Of a stretch of 64,000 nt of DNA, positions 51,824 through 61,091 are shown in pieces. Source of the DNA: Desulfurobacteriaceae bacterium (GTDB taxonomy: Bacteria > Aquificota > Aquificia > Desulfurobacteriales > Desulfurobacteriaceae); NCBI GenBank assembly GCA_027068415.1, contig JAMOTD010000009.1:248001-312000 (forward strand), in the 5' to 3' direction. The notes under the pieces were generated by a model that was not told where the DNA came from, did not search any database, and was given only the letters and a program-made list of their open reading frames with translations. Position 1 is the stretch's first letter. Each line of letters begins with the position of its first letter. Made by a program: the position numbers and the translations under genes.

Positions 51824-52829
51824 TTTCCCTTTCAAGCTCCTTTAATTTCCGGGCGACGAAGTTTAAGAACTCCTCCATTCCCTCGCCGCTGACCGCCGAA
51901 ACTGCAAAGAAAGGATAACCTTTTTCCTCAAAGTACCTCTTTAACCTCTCTACTTTGCTCCTGTCGGTCAGAGCGTCAATTTTCGTTCCCACAACTATCT
52001 GGGGTTTTTTCGCCAGCTCCGGAGAGTAGAGCTCCAGCTCCCTGTTTATCTTCTCAAAGGCCTCCTCCGGCTCCATCTCGGGGTTTGTAAGGTCAATCAG
52101 GTGCAGGAGGAGTTTTGTCCTCTCAACGTGCCTTAAGAACTCGTGTCCTAAACCCTTCCCCTTGTGGGCACCCTCAATCAGGCCGGGAATGTCGGCAACC
52201 ACGAAGGAGTAATCCCCGACCCTCGTAACCCCCAAAATCGGCCTGAGGGTTGTGAATGGATAGTCGGCAATCTCGGGCTTTGCCTTTGAAATCCTGCTGA
52301 GGAACGTTGACTTACCGGCGTTGGGGAAGCCTACAAGTCCTACATCTGCAAGGAGCTTCAGCTCAAGCTCTATCCACCGCTCCTCTCCGGGCTGGCCCGG
52401 CTCTGCAAAGTCGGGAGCTCTCCGGGTAGGGGTTGCAAAGGCGGCGTTTCCCCTTCCGCCTCTACCTCCTCTGGCAACTATTAACCTCTGGCCGTGCTCG
52501 GTCAGGTCTCCGAGGATTTCTCCCGTCTCGGCATCTCTAACTACCGTTCCCACCGGAACCTTGATTTCAAGGTCTTCTCCGCTCTTTCCGCTCCTTTTGT
52601 TTCCCTCTCCGTGCCTTCCCCTCTCGGCCTTGTAGTGGCGCTTGTACTTAAAGTCAAGGAGGGTGTGGACGTTCCTGTCGGCTACTAAGACTACGTCTCC
52701 CCCCTTGCCTCCGTCTCCGCCTGAGGGGCCTCCCTTGGGGACGAACTTCTCCCGCCTGAAGGCGACGCAGCCGTTCCCCCCGTGGCCTCCCTGAACGAAA
52801 ACCTTAGCTCTATCTATAAACTGTGCCAT
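51792..52829 (-). CDS. obg: Obg-family GTPase
   Basis: 345 aa. Gly-rich Obg fold (residues 1-155: [34 protein letters not shown]), then G1 [11 protein letters not shown], switch [14 protein letters not shown]3 [15 protein letters not shown]4 VGTKID. Involved in 50S ribosome assembly and stress control. Lacks the extra C-terminal OCT domain. GGGAGGAAATT precedes the ATG. The divergent lipoprotein starts 68 nt away. Confidence 0.96.
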   Translation of the reverse strand: MAQFIDRAKVFVQGGHGGNGCVAFRREKFVPKGGPSGGDGGKGGDVVLVADRNVHTLLDFKYKRHYKAERGRHGEGNKRSGKSGEDLEIKVPVGTVVRDAETGEILGDLTEHGQRLIVARGGRGGRGNAAFATPTRRAPDFAEPGQPGEERWIELELKLLADVGLVGFPNAGKSTFLSRISKAKPEIADYPFTTLRPILGVTRVGDYSFVVADIPGLIEGAHKGKGLGHEFLRHVERTKLLLHLIDLTNPEMEPEEAFEKINRELELYSPELAKKPQIVVGTKIDALTDRSKVERLKRYFEEKGYPFFAVSAVSGEGMEEFLNFVARKLKELERENAEKGKENSG

Positions 52830-52897
52830 AATTTCCTCCCAATTTGGTTGCAGACTTAAAATAGTTTTTTAACTTCTTACTTTCAACGGGGGTAAAA

Positions 52898-53395
52898 ATG
52901 AAGAGGCTCTTGGCTCTTCTTCTTCTGATTCCTCTCCTCATCTTCGGCGGCTGTTTTAAGGAGAGGGAAGGGGTAAGTCAGCAGAGAGAAGTTAAGGTCT
53001 TAGAGGAGCTCGGCTACCGGGGGCTTGAGTTCTACGAGAGGGTCGGCGGCCACACGATAAGCCGCCACGTAGGTAAGAGCTATAAGTGGCTGGTTGAGAG
53101 GCTGAAAGAGGAGCCCAGGCTCAGGGCCGCAAGCTCATTCTACGACCTTGCAACTGCAGAAAGGTGCGTGAGGCGGGCAATTTACTTTAACAGGGAAAAG
53201 GTCTTAAGGTGGCTCAGAAGCCCCCATGCCCCAGATAAGCTCGTTTTAATCTACACCTGCTCTGAGCCGGTCGGAATAAAGGTTGAAAGGGTAAAGAGAG
53301 ACGTCTTCAGGGAGAGCACCTCAAGGCGCGTTAGGGTTATATTAAAGAGAGACAGAACCTACGGCTTCATAGTCCTGACTGCATATCCCTCTTAG
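52898..53395 (+). CDS. Lipoprotein of unknown function
   Basis: 165 aa. Signal MKRLLALLLLIPLLIFGGC with lipobox FGGC, then a short acidic linker and a positively charged mature domain with four Lys/Arg-rich helices. A segment SHxxSRHVGKSYKWLVERLK (about residues 55-70) and ATAERCVRRAIYF...WLRSP recalls the RNase-toxin-like (DUF4157/CDI RNase A type) HxxxH core, but the match is weak. It precedes the small gene at 53409 by 13 nt on the same strand, and both lie upstream of a methyltransferase. Confidence 0.7.
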   Translation: MKRLLALLLLIPLLIFGGCFKEREGVSQQREVKVLEELGYRGLEFYERVGGHTISRHVGKSYKWLVERLKEEPRLRAASSFYDLATAERCVRRAIYFNREKVLRWLRSPHAPDKLVLIYTCSEPVGIKVERVKRDVFRESTSRRVRVILKRDRTYGFIVLTAYPS

Positions 53396-53408
53396 GGAGG
53401 AGGAAGGC

Positions 53409-53720
53409 GTGGACTACGAGAAGGAGAGGGTTTTTGAGGAGAGGTACCCTAACTTCTACTCCCTCCTTGCCGCCTTTGCCTACGGAGTTGAGGAGGGGAA
53501 GTCTGACTGGGACATCGTAAGGGAAGAGGTCGGGGACTGTGAAAAGGCCACCGAGCTCCTTCGGGAGATTGAGGAGTTCCTGAATAACAGGCCTGCCGAA
53601 TTTGAGCACGTTGTCGGGGACGTTGCAAACTACTACTTTGACAACACCAACGACTTTTTAAGGTGGATAGAGCAGGTTAAGAGGTACCTCCTCTCAATAA
53701 AGGGTAAGCTCTGTGGATAG
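53409..53720 (+). CDS. Small acidic helical protein of unknown function
   Basis: 103 aa from a GTG with GGAGGAAGG upstream. Acidic, all helical, no signal peptide. ERYPNFYSLLAAFAYGVEEGKSDWDIVREEV...IEEFLNNRP resembles, weakly, the CdiI_2-type immunity-protein opening. It starts 13 nt after the lipoprotein and overlaps the methyltransferase start by 8 nt. A role as an immunity partner to the lipoprotein is a hypothesis only. Confidence 0.65.
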   Translation: MDYEKERVFEERYPNFYSLLAAFAYGVEEGKSDWDIVREEVGDCEKATELLREIEEFLNNRPAEFEHVVGDVANYYFDNTNDFLRWIEQVKRYLLSIKGKLCG

Positions 53721-54453
53721 GGAGAGGGTTGACCTTTCCACTTTCCTTAACGAAAAGTGCCGGTTTTACCAGTTTAAGGAAGGGTTTCGCTTCGGAACCG
53801 ATACCTTCCTCCTTGCCGACTTTGTAAGGTTAAAGGGGAAGGAGAGATTGATAGACCTGGGGACGGGCTGCGGCGTTATCCCGATTCTCCTTCTCCTTAA
53901 GTACCCCGGGATAACGGCCGTCGGCCTTGACGTCCTTGAGGAGAACGTTAGCCTTGCCCTTAAAAATGCCGAGATTAACGGGGTCTCTGACAGGTTCAGG
54001 GCCGTTCACCTTAACGTCAAAGACGTAAAAAAGCTCTTTAGGAGCGGGGAATTTGACGTCGTCGTCTCAAACCCGCCCTTTATAGAGGTAGGGAGGGGAA
54101 ACCTTTCAAAAGGAGGGCACAGGGCCGTTGCAAGGCAGGAGCTCCTTGCCACCCTTGAGGACTTCGTAAAGGCCGCATCCTACCTCTTAAAGAACAGGGG
54201 CAGGTTCTACCTTCTCCTTCCCACTGTTAGGTTTGTTGACGGCCTCTGCCTTTGCAGGAAGTATTCTTTAGAGCCCAAGAGACTCCGCTTTATTTACCCG
54301 GAGGAGGGCAGGGAGGCAAACCTTTTCCTATTAGAGTGTTTAAAGGGCGGAGGTAAGGGTACTACCGTTGAGCCTCCCCTTGTTGTTTACTCTGACGCCA
54401 AGAAGAGAGTTTATACCGAAGAGGTAGAGGAGAAGTACTCCTCTTTTCTTTAA
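53713..54453 (+). CDS. TrmN6-like tRNA adenine-N6 methyltransferase
   Basis: 246 aa from a GTG. Class I SAM fold: the opening FYQFKEGFRFGTDTFLLADFV, motif I LIDLGTGCGVIPILL, and the N6-adenine methylase motif NPPF in VVSNPPFIEVGRG. Members such as E. coli YfiC methylate A37 of tRNA1Val. The target here is inferred. Converges on sixA with a 11-nt gap. Confidence 0.88.
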   Translation: MDRERVDLSTFLNEKCRFYQFKEGFRFGTDTFLLADFVRLKGKERLIDLGTGCGVIPILLLLKYPGITAVGLDVLEENVSLALKNAEINGVSDRFRAVHLNVKDVKKLFRSGEFDVVVSNPPFIEVGRGNLSKGGHRAVARQELLATLEDFVKAASYLLKNRGRFYLLLPTVRFVDGLCLCRKYSLEPKRLRFIYPEEGREANLFLLECLKGGGKGTTVEPPLVVYSDAKKRVYTEEVEEKYSSFL

Positions 54454-54464
54454 CTTCCTACTTT

Positions 54465-54941
54465 TCATTTCAACGCTTGAAGGCTCTTTGGGTTGAAGAT
54501 TGAGTAGAGCTCCCACTCCCTCCCCTTCTTCCTCAGCTCCGCAACCGCCCCTTTCTTAAAGGCCACTTTTGACGGGGAGAGGCAGGTAATTGCGTTTAGA
54601 AAGAGGGAGATGTCGGGCTCGTGTCCTACTAAGATTAAGTCTCCCCTGTTCTCCTTTATTACTGCTAAATAGTCCTCGGGCTCAGCGTCGGGCTTTAACC
54701 TCTCGTCAACCTTAACTTTTACTTTTAGGAGCTCCCCTAAAATCTCTGCCGTCTTTAAAGCCCTCTCACAGGGAGAGGAGATTAGCTTAACTTTCTTGGG
54801 AAAGACGGGCTTGAGCCACTCTGCAAAATCTCTAAACTCCCCGATTCCCTCTTCCGTTAACGGCCTTTTGCAGTCGTCCCCCTTCCACTCATCTCTTTTA
54901 AGGGCCTTTGCGTGCCTTACAACGAATACTCTCTTACCCAT
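54465..54941 (-). CDS. sixA: SixA-type phosphohistidine phosphatase
   Basis: 158 aa. RHG catalytic motif VVRHAKALKRDEW, GVDYLA-like SSPCERALKTAEIL and second His in LILVGHEPDIS. Removes phosphate from phosphohistidine. It overlaps the ppk end by 25 nt, so it is the last gene of the polyphosphate block. Confidence 0.9.
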   Translation of the reverse strand: MGKRVFVVRHAKALKRDEWKGDDCKRPLTEEGIGEFRDFAEWLKPVFPKKVKLISSPCERALKTAEILGELLKVKVKVDERLKPDAEPEDYLAVIKENRGDLILVGHEPDISLFLNAITCLSPSKVAFKKGAVAELRKKGREWELYSIFNPKSLQALK

Positions 54942-56911
54942 CTCTCAAAGTACTCCTGTGAGTTGAAATCTCTCTTTTCCGGCCTGGTATAACTTCCGTC
55001 GGGCTGTAAAATCCTCGCCTTTGCGGTATCTTTAAGCTGAATCTCAAGGATTTCCTTTAACTTCTCCTTCAGCTCCGGCTCCTCAACGGAGCATAAGGTC
55101 TCAACCCTCCTGTGGAAGTTCCTCGGCATCCAGTCTGCACTGCTGATGTAGACCTCGTCCTTACTCTGGAAGTAGAAAATCCTTGCGTGCTCAAGGTACT
55201 TCCCTACAATGCTTATTACTTTGATGTTCTCGCTGACCCCCTCTATTCCCGGCCTCAGGCAGCATATTCCACGGACTAAGAGCTCCACCTTAACTCCCCT
55301 CTGTGAAGCCCTGTAAAGCGCCCGGATTACCTCCGGGTCAACGAGGGAGTTCATCTTTGCAACAATCCTCTCACTCTCCTCCTCAATTAGGGAGAGGATT
55401 TTCTCCTTCAGGTTAACCGGCGAGATGTAGAGTTTTTTGAGCTCGGGAGGGTGAAAGTAGCCGGTTATTACGTTGAATATCCTTGAAACGTCCTCTCCGA
55501 TTGTCTCGTCGCTCGTCATGTAGCTCACGTCCGAGTAGACTTTTGCCGTCTCAACGTTGTAGTTTCCCGTCCCGATGTGGACGTAACGCCTTATCTTCCC
55601 CTCCTCTTTCCTAACTATCATCAGGAGTTTTGCGTGGGTCTTTAAGCCCGGAACTCCGTAAACGACGTGGACGCCGTCCTCCTCCAGCTTCCTTGCCCAG
55701 ACTATGTTGCTCTCCTCGTCAAACCTTGCCTTTAGCTCAACTATTGCCGTTACCTCCTTCCCCTTCTGGGCAGCCCTGCTCAAGGCCTCAACTATCGGCG
55801 AGTTCTTTCCCACCCTGTAGAGGGTCTGCTTTATTGCAAGGACGCTGGGGTCTTCGGCGGCCTCTTCAATAAGCTCAACTATCGGGTCAAAGGACTCGTA
55901 AGGGTGAAAGAGGACGGCGCTATTGTTTTTTAAGGCCGTAAATACCTCAACCTCAAACTGGGGAGGGTAGTAGGGAACGTAGGGAGGGAACTTTAGCTTT
56001 GGCCTTTCAACTTGTCTATAGAGGCTCCAGAGGTCTGAGAGCTTCAGGGGGATTTTCATCTTGTAGATGTCGTCCTCGGTTAGCTCAAGCTCATCCTTTA
56101 GAAATGAGAGGGTTAGCTCGGAGCCCCCGTTTATCTCAAGCCTTACCGGTTCTCCGAACTTCCTGCTCCTTAGTCCCTTCTCTATTGCCTCTAAGAGGTC
56201 GTCGGCCTCGTCCTCCTGAATTACTATGTCTGCGTCCCTGGTTACCTTGAAGGTTGCGTAGCTCCTTATCTTCTGTTGCGGGAAGAGCTCCTTCAGGTGG
56301 TTTACTATGAGCTCCTCAAGGTAGATGAACTTCCCCTCCTCAAGCTCAACGAAGCGGGGAAGGACTTTGGGAATCGGAACTAAACCGAAGCGGAGCTCCG
56401 TCCCCATCATTTCAACTATTATGTTGAAAGATAGCGACGGCAGGTGGGGGAAGGGGTGGGTAAGGTCAACCGCCAGAGGGGTTAAGACGGGAAAGACAAA
56501 CTCTTTAAAGTACCTGTCGGCCTTCCTTTTCAGCTTTGCAGGGAGCTCCCTGTAGGTGTAGATGTGAATTCCCTCTCTCTTTAGGAGGTTTAGGAGCTCC
56601 TTGTAGGTCTTCTCGGTCTCTTTAAGGAGCTCTCTCGTCTTCTTTGAGATTTTCTTCAGCTGCTCTTTCGGTGTTAAACCGTCAAAGGAGGGCTTATTTA
56701 TTCCTGCGGCCACCATCTTTTTGAGGCCCGCAACCCTAATCATGAAGAACTCGTCAAGATTTGTGAAGAAGATGGCAACGAATTTCACCCTCTCAAGGAG
56801 GGGGTTGGTCTCGTCCTGAGCCTCCTCTAAAACGCGCCTGTTAAACTCAAGCCAGGAGAGCTCCCTGTTTATGTAGAGCCTGGAGGATTTCAGGTCAACT
56901 TTTCCTTCCAT
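54917..56911 (-). CDS. ppk1: Polyphosphate kinase 1
   Basis: 664 aa, full PPK1 layout: N-terminal helical domain with RELSWLEFNRRVLEEA, head domain, and two PLD-like C-domains with the autophosphorylated His in HTYLIRGL-type position GNYNVETAKVYSD / THAKLLMIVR and HARIFYFQ near the end. Makes polyphosphate from ATP. Start has no close SD; upstream is ppx, 43 nt away. Confidence 0.95.
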   Translation of the reverse strand: MEGKVDLKSSRLYINRELSWLEFNRRVLEEAQDETNPLLERVKFVAIFFTNLDEFFMIRVAGLKKMVAAGINKPSFDGLTPKEQLKKISKKTRELLKETEKTYKELLNLLKREGIHIYTYRELPAKLKRKADRYFKEFVFPVLTPLAVDLTHPFPHLPSLSFNIIVEMMGTELRFGLVPIPKVLPRFVELEEGKFIYLEELIVNHLKELFPQQKIRSYATFKVTRDADIVIQEDEADDLLEAIEKGLRSRKFGEPVRLEINGGSELTLSFLKDELELTEDDIYKMKIPLKLSDLWSLYRQVERPKLKFPPYVPYYPPQFEVEVFTALKNNSAVLFHPYESFDPIVELIEEAAEDPSVLAIKQTLYRVGKNSPIVEALSRAAQKGKEVTAIVELKARFDEESNIVWARKLEEDGVHVVYGVPGLKTHAKLLMIVRKEEGKIRRYVHIGTGNYNVETAKVYSDVSYMTSDETIGEDVSRIFNVITGYFHPPELKKLYISPVNLKEKILSLIEEESERIVAKMNSLVDPEVIRALYRASQRGVKVELLVRGICCLRPGIEGVSENIKVISIVGKYLEHARIFYFQSKDEVYISSADWMPRNFHRRVETLCSVEEPELKEKLKEILEIQLKDTAKARILQPDGSYTRPEKRDFNSQEYFERWVREYSL

Positions 56912-56954
56912 TCTGCGGTCCGCCTTCGGTGATTTTCCTTTAAATATAGGCCTC

Positions 56955-57824
56955 TCAGCACTCCCCCTTTAAAACGACCTTCTCGTAGACGAGCCCCTCC
57001 CTTATTCCGTACTTTGAGATTATTAGCTCCTTGCACCTGAAAATCTCCATAAGCTCAAGGGCTACAACTGATGCAACGGCAATCGTTTGAGCCCTCTTTA
57101 TTGAGACCCCGTAGGCCCTTGAAATTTCCTCCGGGCTCATCTTTAAGAGCCTCTCCGTAATCTCCTTTAGCTGTTTCTTCTTTATCCTCTTCTTTCCCGA
57201 AATCTTCTTTAAAGCCCTTACGCTTCCTCCGACACCCACCATCTTCTCGCTCTCGTAAATTGAGAAGTCGTAGGGGTTAACGTGGTGGCGGACTTTCCAC
57301 CTGACCTTTATGGGGTCAACTACCCTTCCCTCTTTAACCGCCTCTTTAAACTCCAAAGTTCCCAAGGGGTAGCTCTTGCAGAAACGGGGCTTGCCCTCCC
57401 CGATTTCGCAGATTTCCAAGCTACCCCCTCCGATGTCAAAGAGGAGGCCCTCTTTCAGTTTCACGTCAAGGAGGGCTCCCAGCGCCGAGTAGTAGGCCTC
57501 CTCCTCTCCGGAGAGGACTTGGATTTCAAAGAGGGAGCTCAGCTCCTTTAAAACCCTCTCCCTGTTCTCAATAACCCTTAAGACGTAAGTCCCGACCGCT
57601 ATAGTGCAGTCGGGCTTCAGCTCCTCTAAGCTCTCCTTAAAGCTCTCAAGGACGAGCTTGAGCTTCTCAACTCCCTCCCTCGTCAGCTTTCCGCCTTTAA
57701 CGAAGTTTAGGAGCCTTAAATAAATTGACTCCGAGTGAACTTTTTTGATTTTGTCGCCCTTTACCTCGTAAACAAAGAGCTTTACGGTGTTTGAGCCTAT
57801 ATCAACTACGGCTACCCTCTTCAA
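56955..57824 (-). CDS. ppx: Ppx/GppA-family phosphatase
   Basis: 289 aa, short form. ASKHA fold: VVDIGSNTVKLFVYEV (phosphate-1), VLSGEEEAYYSALGAL and GLLFDIGGGSLEICEI (phosphate-2). Degrades polyphosphate or (p)ppGpp. Next to ppk1 and sixA. Extra C-terminal HD-like domain of E. coli Ppx is missing. Confidence 0.92.
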   Translation of the reverse strand: MKRVAVVDIGSNTVKLFVYEVKGDKIKKVHSESIYLRLLNFVKGGKLTREGVEKLKLVLESFKESLEELKPDCTIAVGTYVLRVIENRERVLKELSSLFEIQVLSGEEEAYYSALGALLDVKLKEGLLFDIGGGSLEICEIGEGKPRFCKSYPLGTLEFKEAVKEGRVVDPIKVRWKVRHHVNPYDFSIYESEKMVGVGGSVRALKKISGKKRIKKKQLKEITERLLKMSPEEISRAYGVSIKRAQTIAVASVVALELMEIFRCKELIISKYGIREGLVYEKVVLKGEC

Positions 57825-57835
57825 AGCACTCTCCT

Positions 57836-59164
57836 TTAGCCTTTTAAAAACTTTACTGCCGCCTCTTGGAGCGGTTGAAGGAGAGGAGGAGGCGTTGAAG
57901 GGGGGAATGCCGTTGTGAGGAGAGCGGCAACCTCCCAGGCCTTCTTCCTTCCCTCTATTAGCCTGGCCGCCGTCTCAACTAAAGACCAAACTCCCCTGCT
58001 CTTACCGGAGAACTCACCTCCTACGAGAAGCCCCCTCTCGGTAAAGTAGAGCTTTACTTTAAGGGGATTGCAGCCGGGAAGAGCTCCCGGGTAGGCGTCG
58101 GTTGTGGAGACCGAGAGGGCTTTAAACTTGAAGCCGTCTCCCTTAAGGAGCTTCTCGGTATAACCGGCAAAGCCGTAGAACTTCCCTCCGACCTCCGTCA
58201 ACCCCGCCGGAACTACTCCTTCATCTTTAACCTGCGGCCCGGAGGTGTTGAGGGCGGCAATCCTGCCGTCCCTTGCCGAGACCGAGGCGAGCATCGCCGG
58301 AATTGTCTTGCCGTCAATTAAACTTTTGTGGGCGATGCAGTTCCCTGCTGCCAAAACGTTGTCTGCAGAAGTCCTCAGGAAGGAGTCAACCTCAATGAAG
58401 CCGCGGCTGTCGGTCTTTATTCCCCCCTCAAGGGCAAGCCTTGAGTTGGGGAGGAAGCCGATAAAAACCAGTACCAGCTCACTCTCAATCTCTCCTTCCT
58501 CAGTTATTACCCTCTTTACCCTTCGGTCTCCCTCAAACCCCTTTACCCTCTGCCTCTTGAGAATCCTTACACCCTGAGCCTTCAGGCTCTCAACCATCTC
58601 CGATTCAAACTCTTCGGAGAAGACCCCCGAGGCTACGTGCTCGGACGCCTCCACTACGGTAATCTCCTTGCCCCCGTATGCTTTGCTTATCTGGTCTGCA
58701 AAGCCTATTGAGATGAACCCCGCCCCTATGAGGGTGATTTTCGTTGCCCCCTCTATCTCCTCCTTAATCCTTTTAACTCCTTCTGTTGAGGTGTCTATGT
58801 AGTAGATTCCGTTAAGGGAGGAGCCGGGAAGGTTTAATCTTCTGGGTAGCCAGCCCGTTGCTAAGATTAGCTTCTCGTACCCGATTTTCTTTGTGGGGGT
58901 GAAGAGGCTTGCCGTTGCCGGCTCTATTCCCACTACCCTATCAATGAGGAGCTCTGCAAACTCCTTTACTTTCTCAAGGGGGTAGACGTTCTTTTCAAGG
59001 GGTACTTTTCCTGCAATTACGTAGGGAATTGAGCAGGGTATCTGGAGCTCCTCTCTGTCGTTTATCAGTAGAACCCTCTTATCGGGGTAGAGCTCCCTTA
59101 CGCTCTTTGCAGCGTTGAAGCCTGCGGGCCCTCCTCCTACGATTACAACATCGTAAGTTTCCAT
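57836..59164 (-). CDS. NADH oxidase/CoA-disulfide-reductase-like flavoprotein
   Basis: 442 aa. FAD motif VVIVGGGPAGFNAAKSVRELYP, then QIPCSIPYVIAG, whose Cys aligns with the redox Cys of NADH oxidase and CoA-disulfide reductase (CSIPYV). A second GxGxxG (LIGAGFISIGFADQ) binds NAD(P)H, and LAAGNCIAHKSLIDG precedes a C-terminal dimerisation domain. Likely reduces O2, H2O2, CoA disulfide or sulfane sulfur. It heads the ppx-ppk1-sixA run, with 11 nt between it and ppx. Confidence 0.88.
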   Translation of the reverse strand: METYDVVIVGGGPAGFNAAKSVRELYPDKRVLLINDREELQIPCSIPYVIAGKVPLEKNVYPLEKVKEFAELLIDRVVGIEPATASLFTPTKKIGYEKLILATGWLPRRLNLPGSSLNGIYYIDTSTEGVKRIKEEIEGATKITLIGAGFISIGFADQISKAYGGKEITVVEASEHVASGVFSEEFESEMVESLKAQGVRILKRQRVKGFEGDRRVKRVITEEGEIESELVLVFIGFLPNSRLALEGGIKTDSRGFIEVDSFLRTSADNVLAAGNCIAHKSLIDGKTIPAMLASVSARDGRIAALNTSGPQVKDEGVVPAGLTEVGGKFYGFAGYTEKLLKGDGFKFKALSVSTTDAYPGALPGCNPLKVKLYFTERGLLVGGEFSGKSRGVWSLVETAARLIEGRKKAWEVAALLTTAFPPSTPPPLLQPLQEAAVKFLKG

Positions 59165-59238
59165 CTCTCCCTCCTTATCGGTTTCTCTCTATTTAAGTAT
59201 AGCCCTATTGTTAAAAAACAATAAAAAGGAGGTGTGCG

Positions 59239-60111
59239 ATGAGACGGCTTCTAACCGCAGCGCTGGTAGGTCTTTTCCTCTCAACCTCTGTCCTTGCAGG
59301 AACGGGAGCTGCTCAAAAGGGAAAGGAGAGCGTGAGGGAGAAGGTTCAGGAGCTAAAAGAGAAAAAGAGCTCCCTCCCCTTTGACGAGGCCTTGAAGGCC
59401 CTCTCCTACACCGACAGGGCAGTTCTCCTTCTCCATCAAGGTAAGAAAGAGGAAGCCCTCAAGCTGATTGAGGAGGCTCAGAAGTCCTTAAGTGCTTTCC
59501 TCAAAGCCCACCCTAACCTTCAGCTCCTTCCGGTAAGCCAGCAGATTGTTGTAATGGAGTTTAGCGGGGACGTTAAGGAGGCCGAGAGCTCAATTAAGAG
59601 GGCTAAGGAACTCCTTGAGAAGGGAAGGGTTCAGGACGCAAGGCTCATTCTGAGCGGTCTTGCCGACGAGATTGACGTAATTACGACCTACCTTCCCGTT
59701 GCAATGTACTCTCAGGTTCTCTCCCTTGCGAAGGAGTACATTAAGAAGGGTAAGGTTGATGAGGCGATGAAGACCCTTGCCCTCGTGAGGGGTAGCCTTA
59801 TTGTTGAGGAGGTTCCCATTCCGATTCCCTTCATAAAGGCCCAGAGGTACGTTGACGAGGCCCTCAAAGTTTCCGGGAAGGATAGGAAGAAGGCAGTTGA
59901 GTACCTTGAGGCTGCGAGAAAGGAGCTCTGGCTTGCAAAAGTCCTGGGCTACGCTTACGACTATGAGGAGCTCTATGCACAGCTTGAGAAGGAGATTGAG
60001 AAGGCCGAGAGCAGAATTAAGTCCGGTAAGGAGAGCTCAGGCCTCTTAAAAGAGATAGAGAAGAAGATTTCCTCCCTCGGAGAGAAGGTTCAGAGTGAGA
60101 GGAAGAAGTAG
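59239..60111 (+). CDS. YfdX-like periplasmic helical protein
   Basis: 290 aa. Signal peptide MRRLLTAALVGLFLSTSVLA, then an all-helical, charged domain: EALKALSYTDRAVLLLHQGKKEEALKLIEEA, TYLPVAMYSQVLSLAKEYIKKGKVDEAMKTLAL and VEEVPIPIPFIKAQRYV match the YfdX family pattern. Role unknown; linked to stress in enterobacteria. GGAGGTGTGCG precedes the ATG. A GC-rich hairpin follows. Confidence 0.78.
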   Translation: MRRLLTAALVGLFLSTSVLAGTGAAQKGKESVREKVQELKEKKSSLPFDEALKALSYTDRAVLLLHQGKKEEALKLIEEAQKSLSAFLKAHPNLQLLPVSQQIVVMEFSGDVKEAESSIKRAKELLEKGRVQDARLILSGLADEIDVITTYLPVAMYSQVLSLAKEYIKKGKVDEAMKTLALVRGSLIVEEVPIPIPFIKAQRYVDEALKVSGKDRKKAVEYLEAARKELWLAKVLGYAYDYEELYAQLEKEIEKAESRIKSGKESSGLLKEIEKKISSLGEKVQSERKK

Positions 60112-60114
60112 GTT

Positions 60115-60143
60115 GAGGGGAGGGGCTCCTACCCCTCCCTCAT
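60115..60143. terminator. Probable bidirectional hairpin between yfdX-like and fbp genes
   Basis: GAGGGGAGGGG and CCCCTCCCTC pair with one bulge around CTCCTA. The arms include the fbp stop codon. No long U-run on either strand. Confidence 0.4.
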
Positions 60144-61064
60144 AAACTCAAGGCACTTCTCAACTTCCCACCTGCTACCGAGGATTACGGGAACCCTCTG
60201 GTGGAGCTCCTCGGGTACAACCTCCAGGATGGGCTTCTCCCCGGTTGAGGCCAGCCCTCCCGCCTGCTCAATCAGGAAGGCCATGGGGCTTGCCTCGTAA
60301 AGGAGCCTCAGCTTGCCCTTTGCGTTTTTCTTATCTGCCGGGTAGATGAAGATTCCCCCCTTGAAGAGGGTCCTGTGGACGTCCGCAACCATTGAGCCTA
60401 CGTACCTGAGGGTGTACTTCTCACCCTTGAGGTAGTCTATAAACTTCCTCAGCCCTTCACTTGTCCACTTATCCCTGTTGGCTTCGTTGATTGAGTAGAT
60501 TTTTCCCCTCTCGGGGAGCTTGACTTCCGGATGTGAGAGGAGGAAGTTTCCGCTCTCCGGGTCAAGAGTGAAGGCTACAACTCCCCTCCCGAGGCTCATA
60601 ACGAGCATAGTAGAGGGGCCGTAAATTACGTACCCGGCGGCAAGCTGCTCTTTGCCGGGCTTCATTACGCTGTCCCTGTGGATTGAGAAAATCGTTCCGA
60701 TGCTTATGTTGACGTCAATGTTTGAGGAACCGTCAAGGGGGTCAAAGGCAACGGCGTAGCCGCTCTCTGAGACTACGAGGCAGTCCTCAACCTCCTCTGA
60801 GGTTATCTGACAGGCCTTACCGCAGTTTCTCAGACTCTCAATAAGGATTTCGTTGGCGAGCTCGTCAAGTTTCTGAACCTCTTCCCCCTGAACGTTTACC
60901 TTGCCGGCGCTCCCGAGAACTCCGAGGAGCCCCGCCTTCCTTACCTTCCCGGCAATCTCCTTCGTTGCCGTTGCAATCTCGTTTAGAAGGAGTATCAGCT
61001 CATCGTTAAGCCACTCTACCTCCTCCTTTTGTTGAAAGAGGTAGACGGAAAAGGGAACAGCCAT
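60129..61064 (-). CDS. fbp: Class I fructose-1,6-bisphosphatase
   Basis: 311 aa. GKVNVQGEEVQKLDELANEIL, the metal motif YAVAFDPLDGSSNIDVNISIGTIFSI and GGIFIYPADKKNAKGKLRLLYEASPMAFLIEQAGG are diagnostic. Gluconeogenic enzyme, expected in an autotroph. GGGGAGG precedes the ATG. Convergent with the YfdX-like gene. Confidence 0.96.
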   Translation of the reverse strand: MAVPFSVYLFQQKEEVEWLNDELILLLNEIATATKEIAGKVRKAGLLGVLGSAGKVNVQGEEVQKLDELANEILIESLRNCGKACQITSEEVEDCLVVSESGYAVAFDPLDGSSNIDVNISIGTIFSIHRDSVMKPGKEQLAAGYVIYGPSTMLVMSLGRGVVAFTLDPESGNFLLSHPEVKLPERGKIYSINEANRDKWTSEGLRKFIDYLKGEKYTLRYVGSMVADVHRTLFKGGIFIYPADKKNAKGKLRLLYEASPMAFLIEQAGGLASTGEKPILEVVPEELHQRVPVILGSRWEVEKCLEFMREG

Positions 61065-61091
61065 CTTTTCCTCCCCGCTGTCTGTTTTTCT

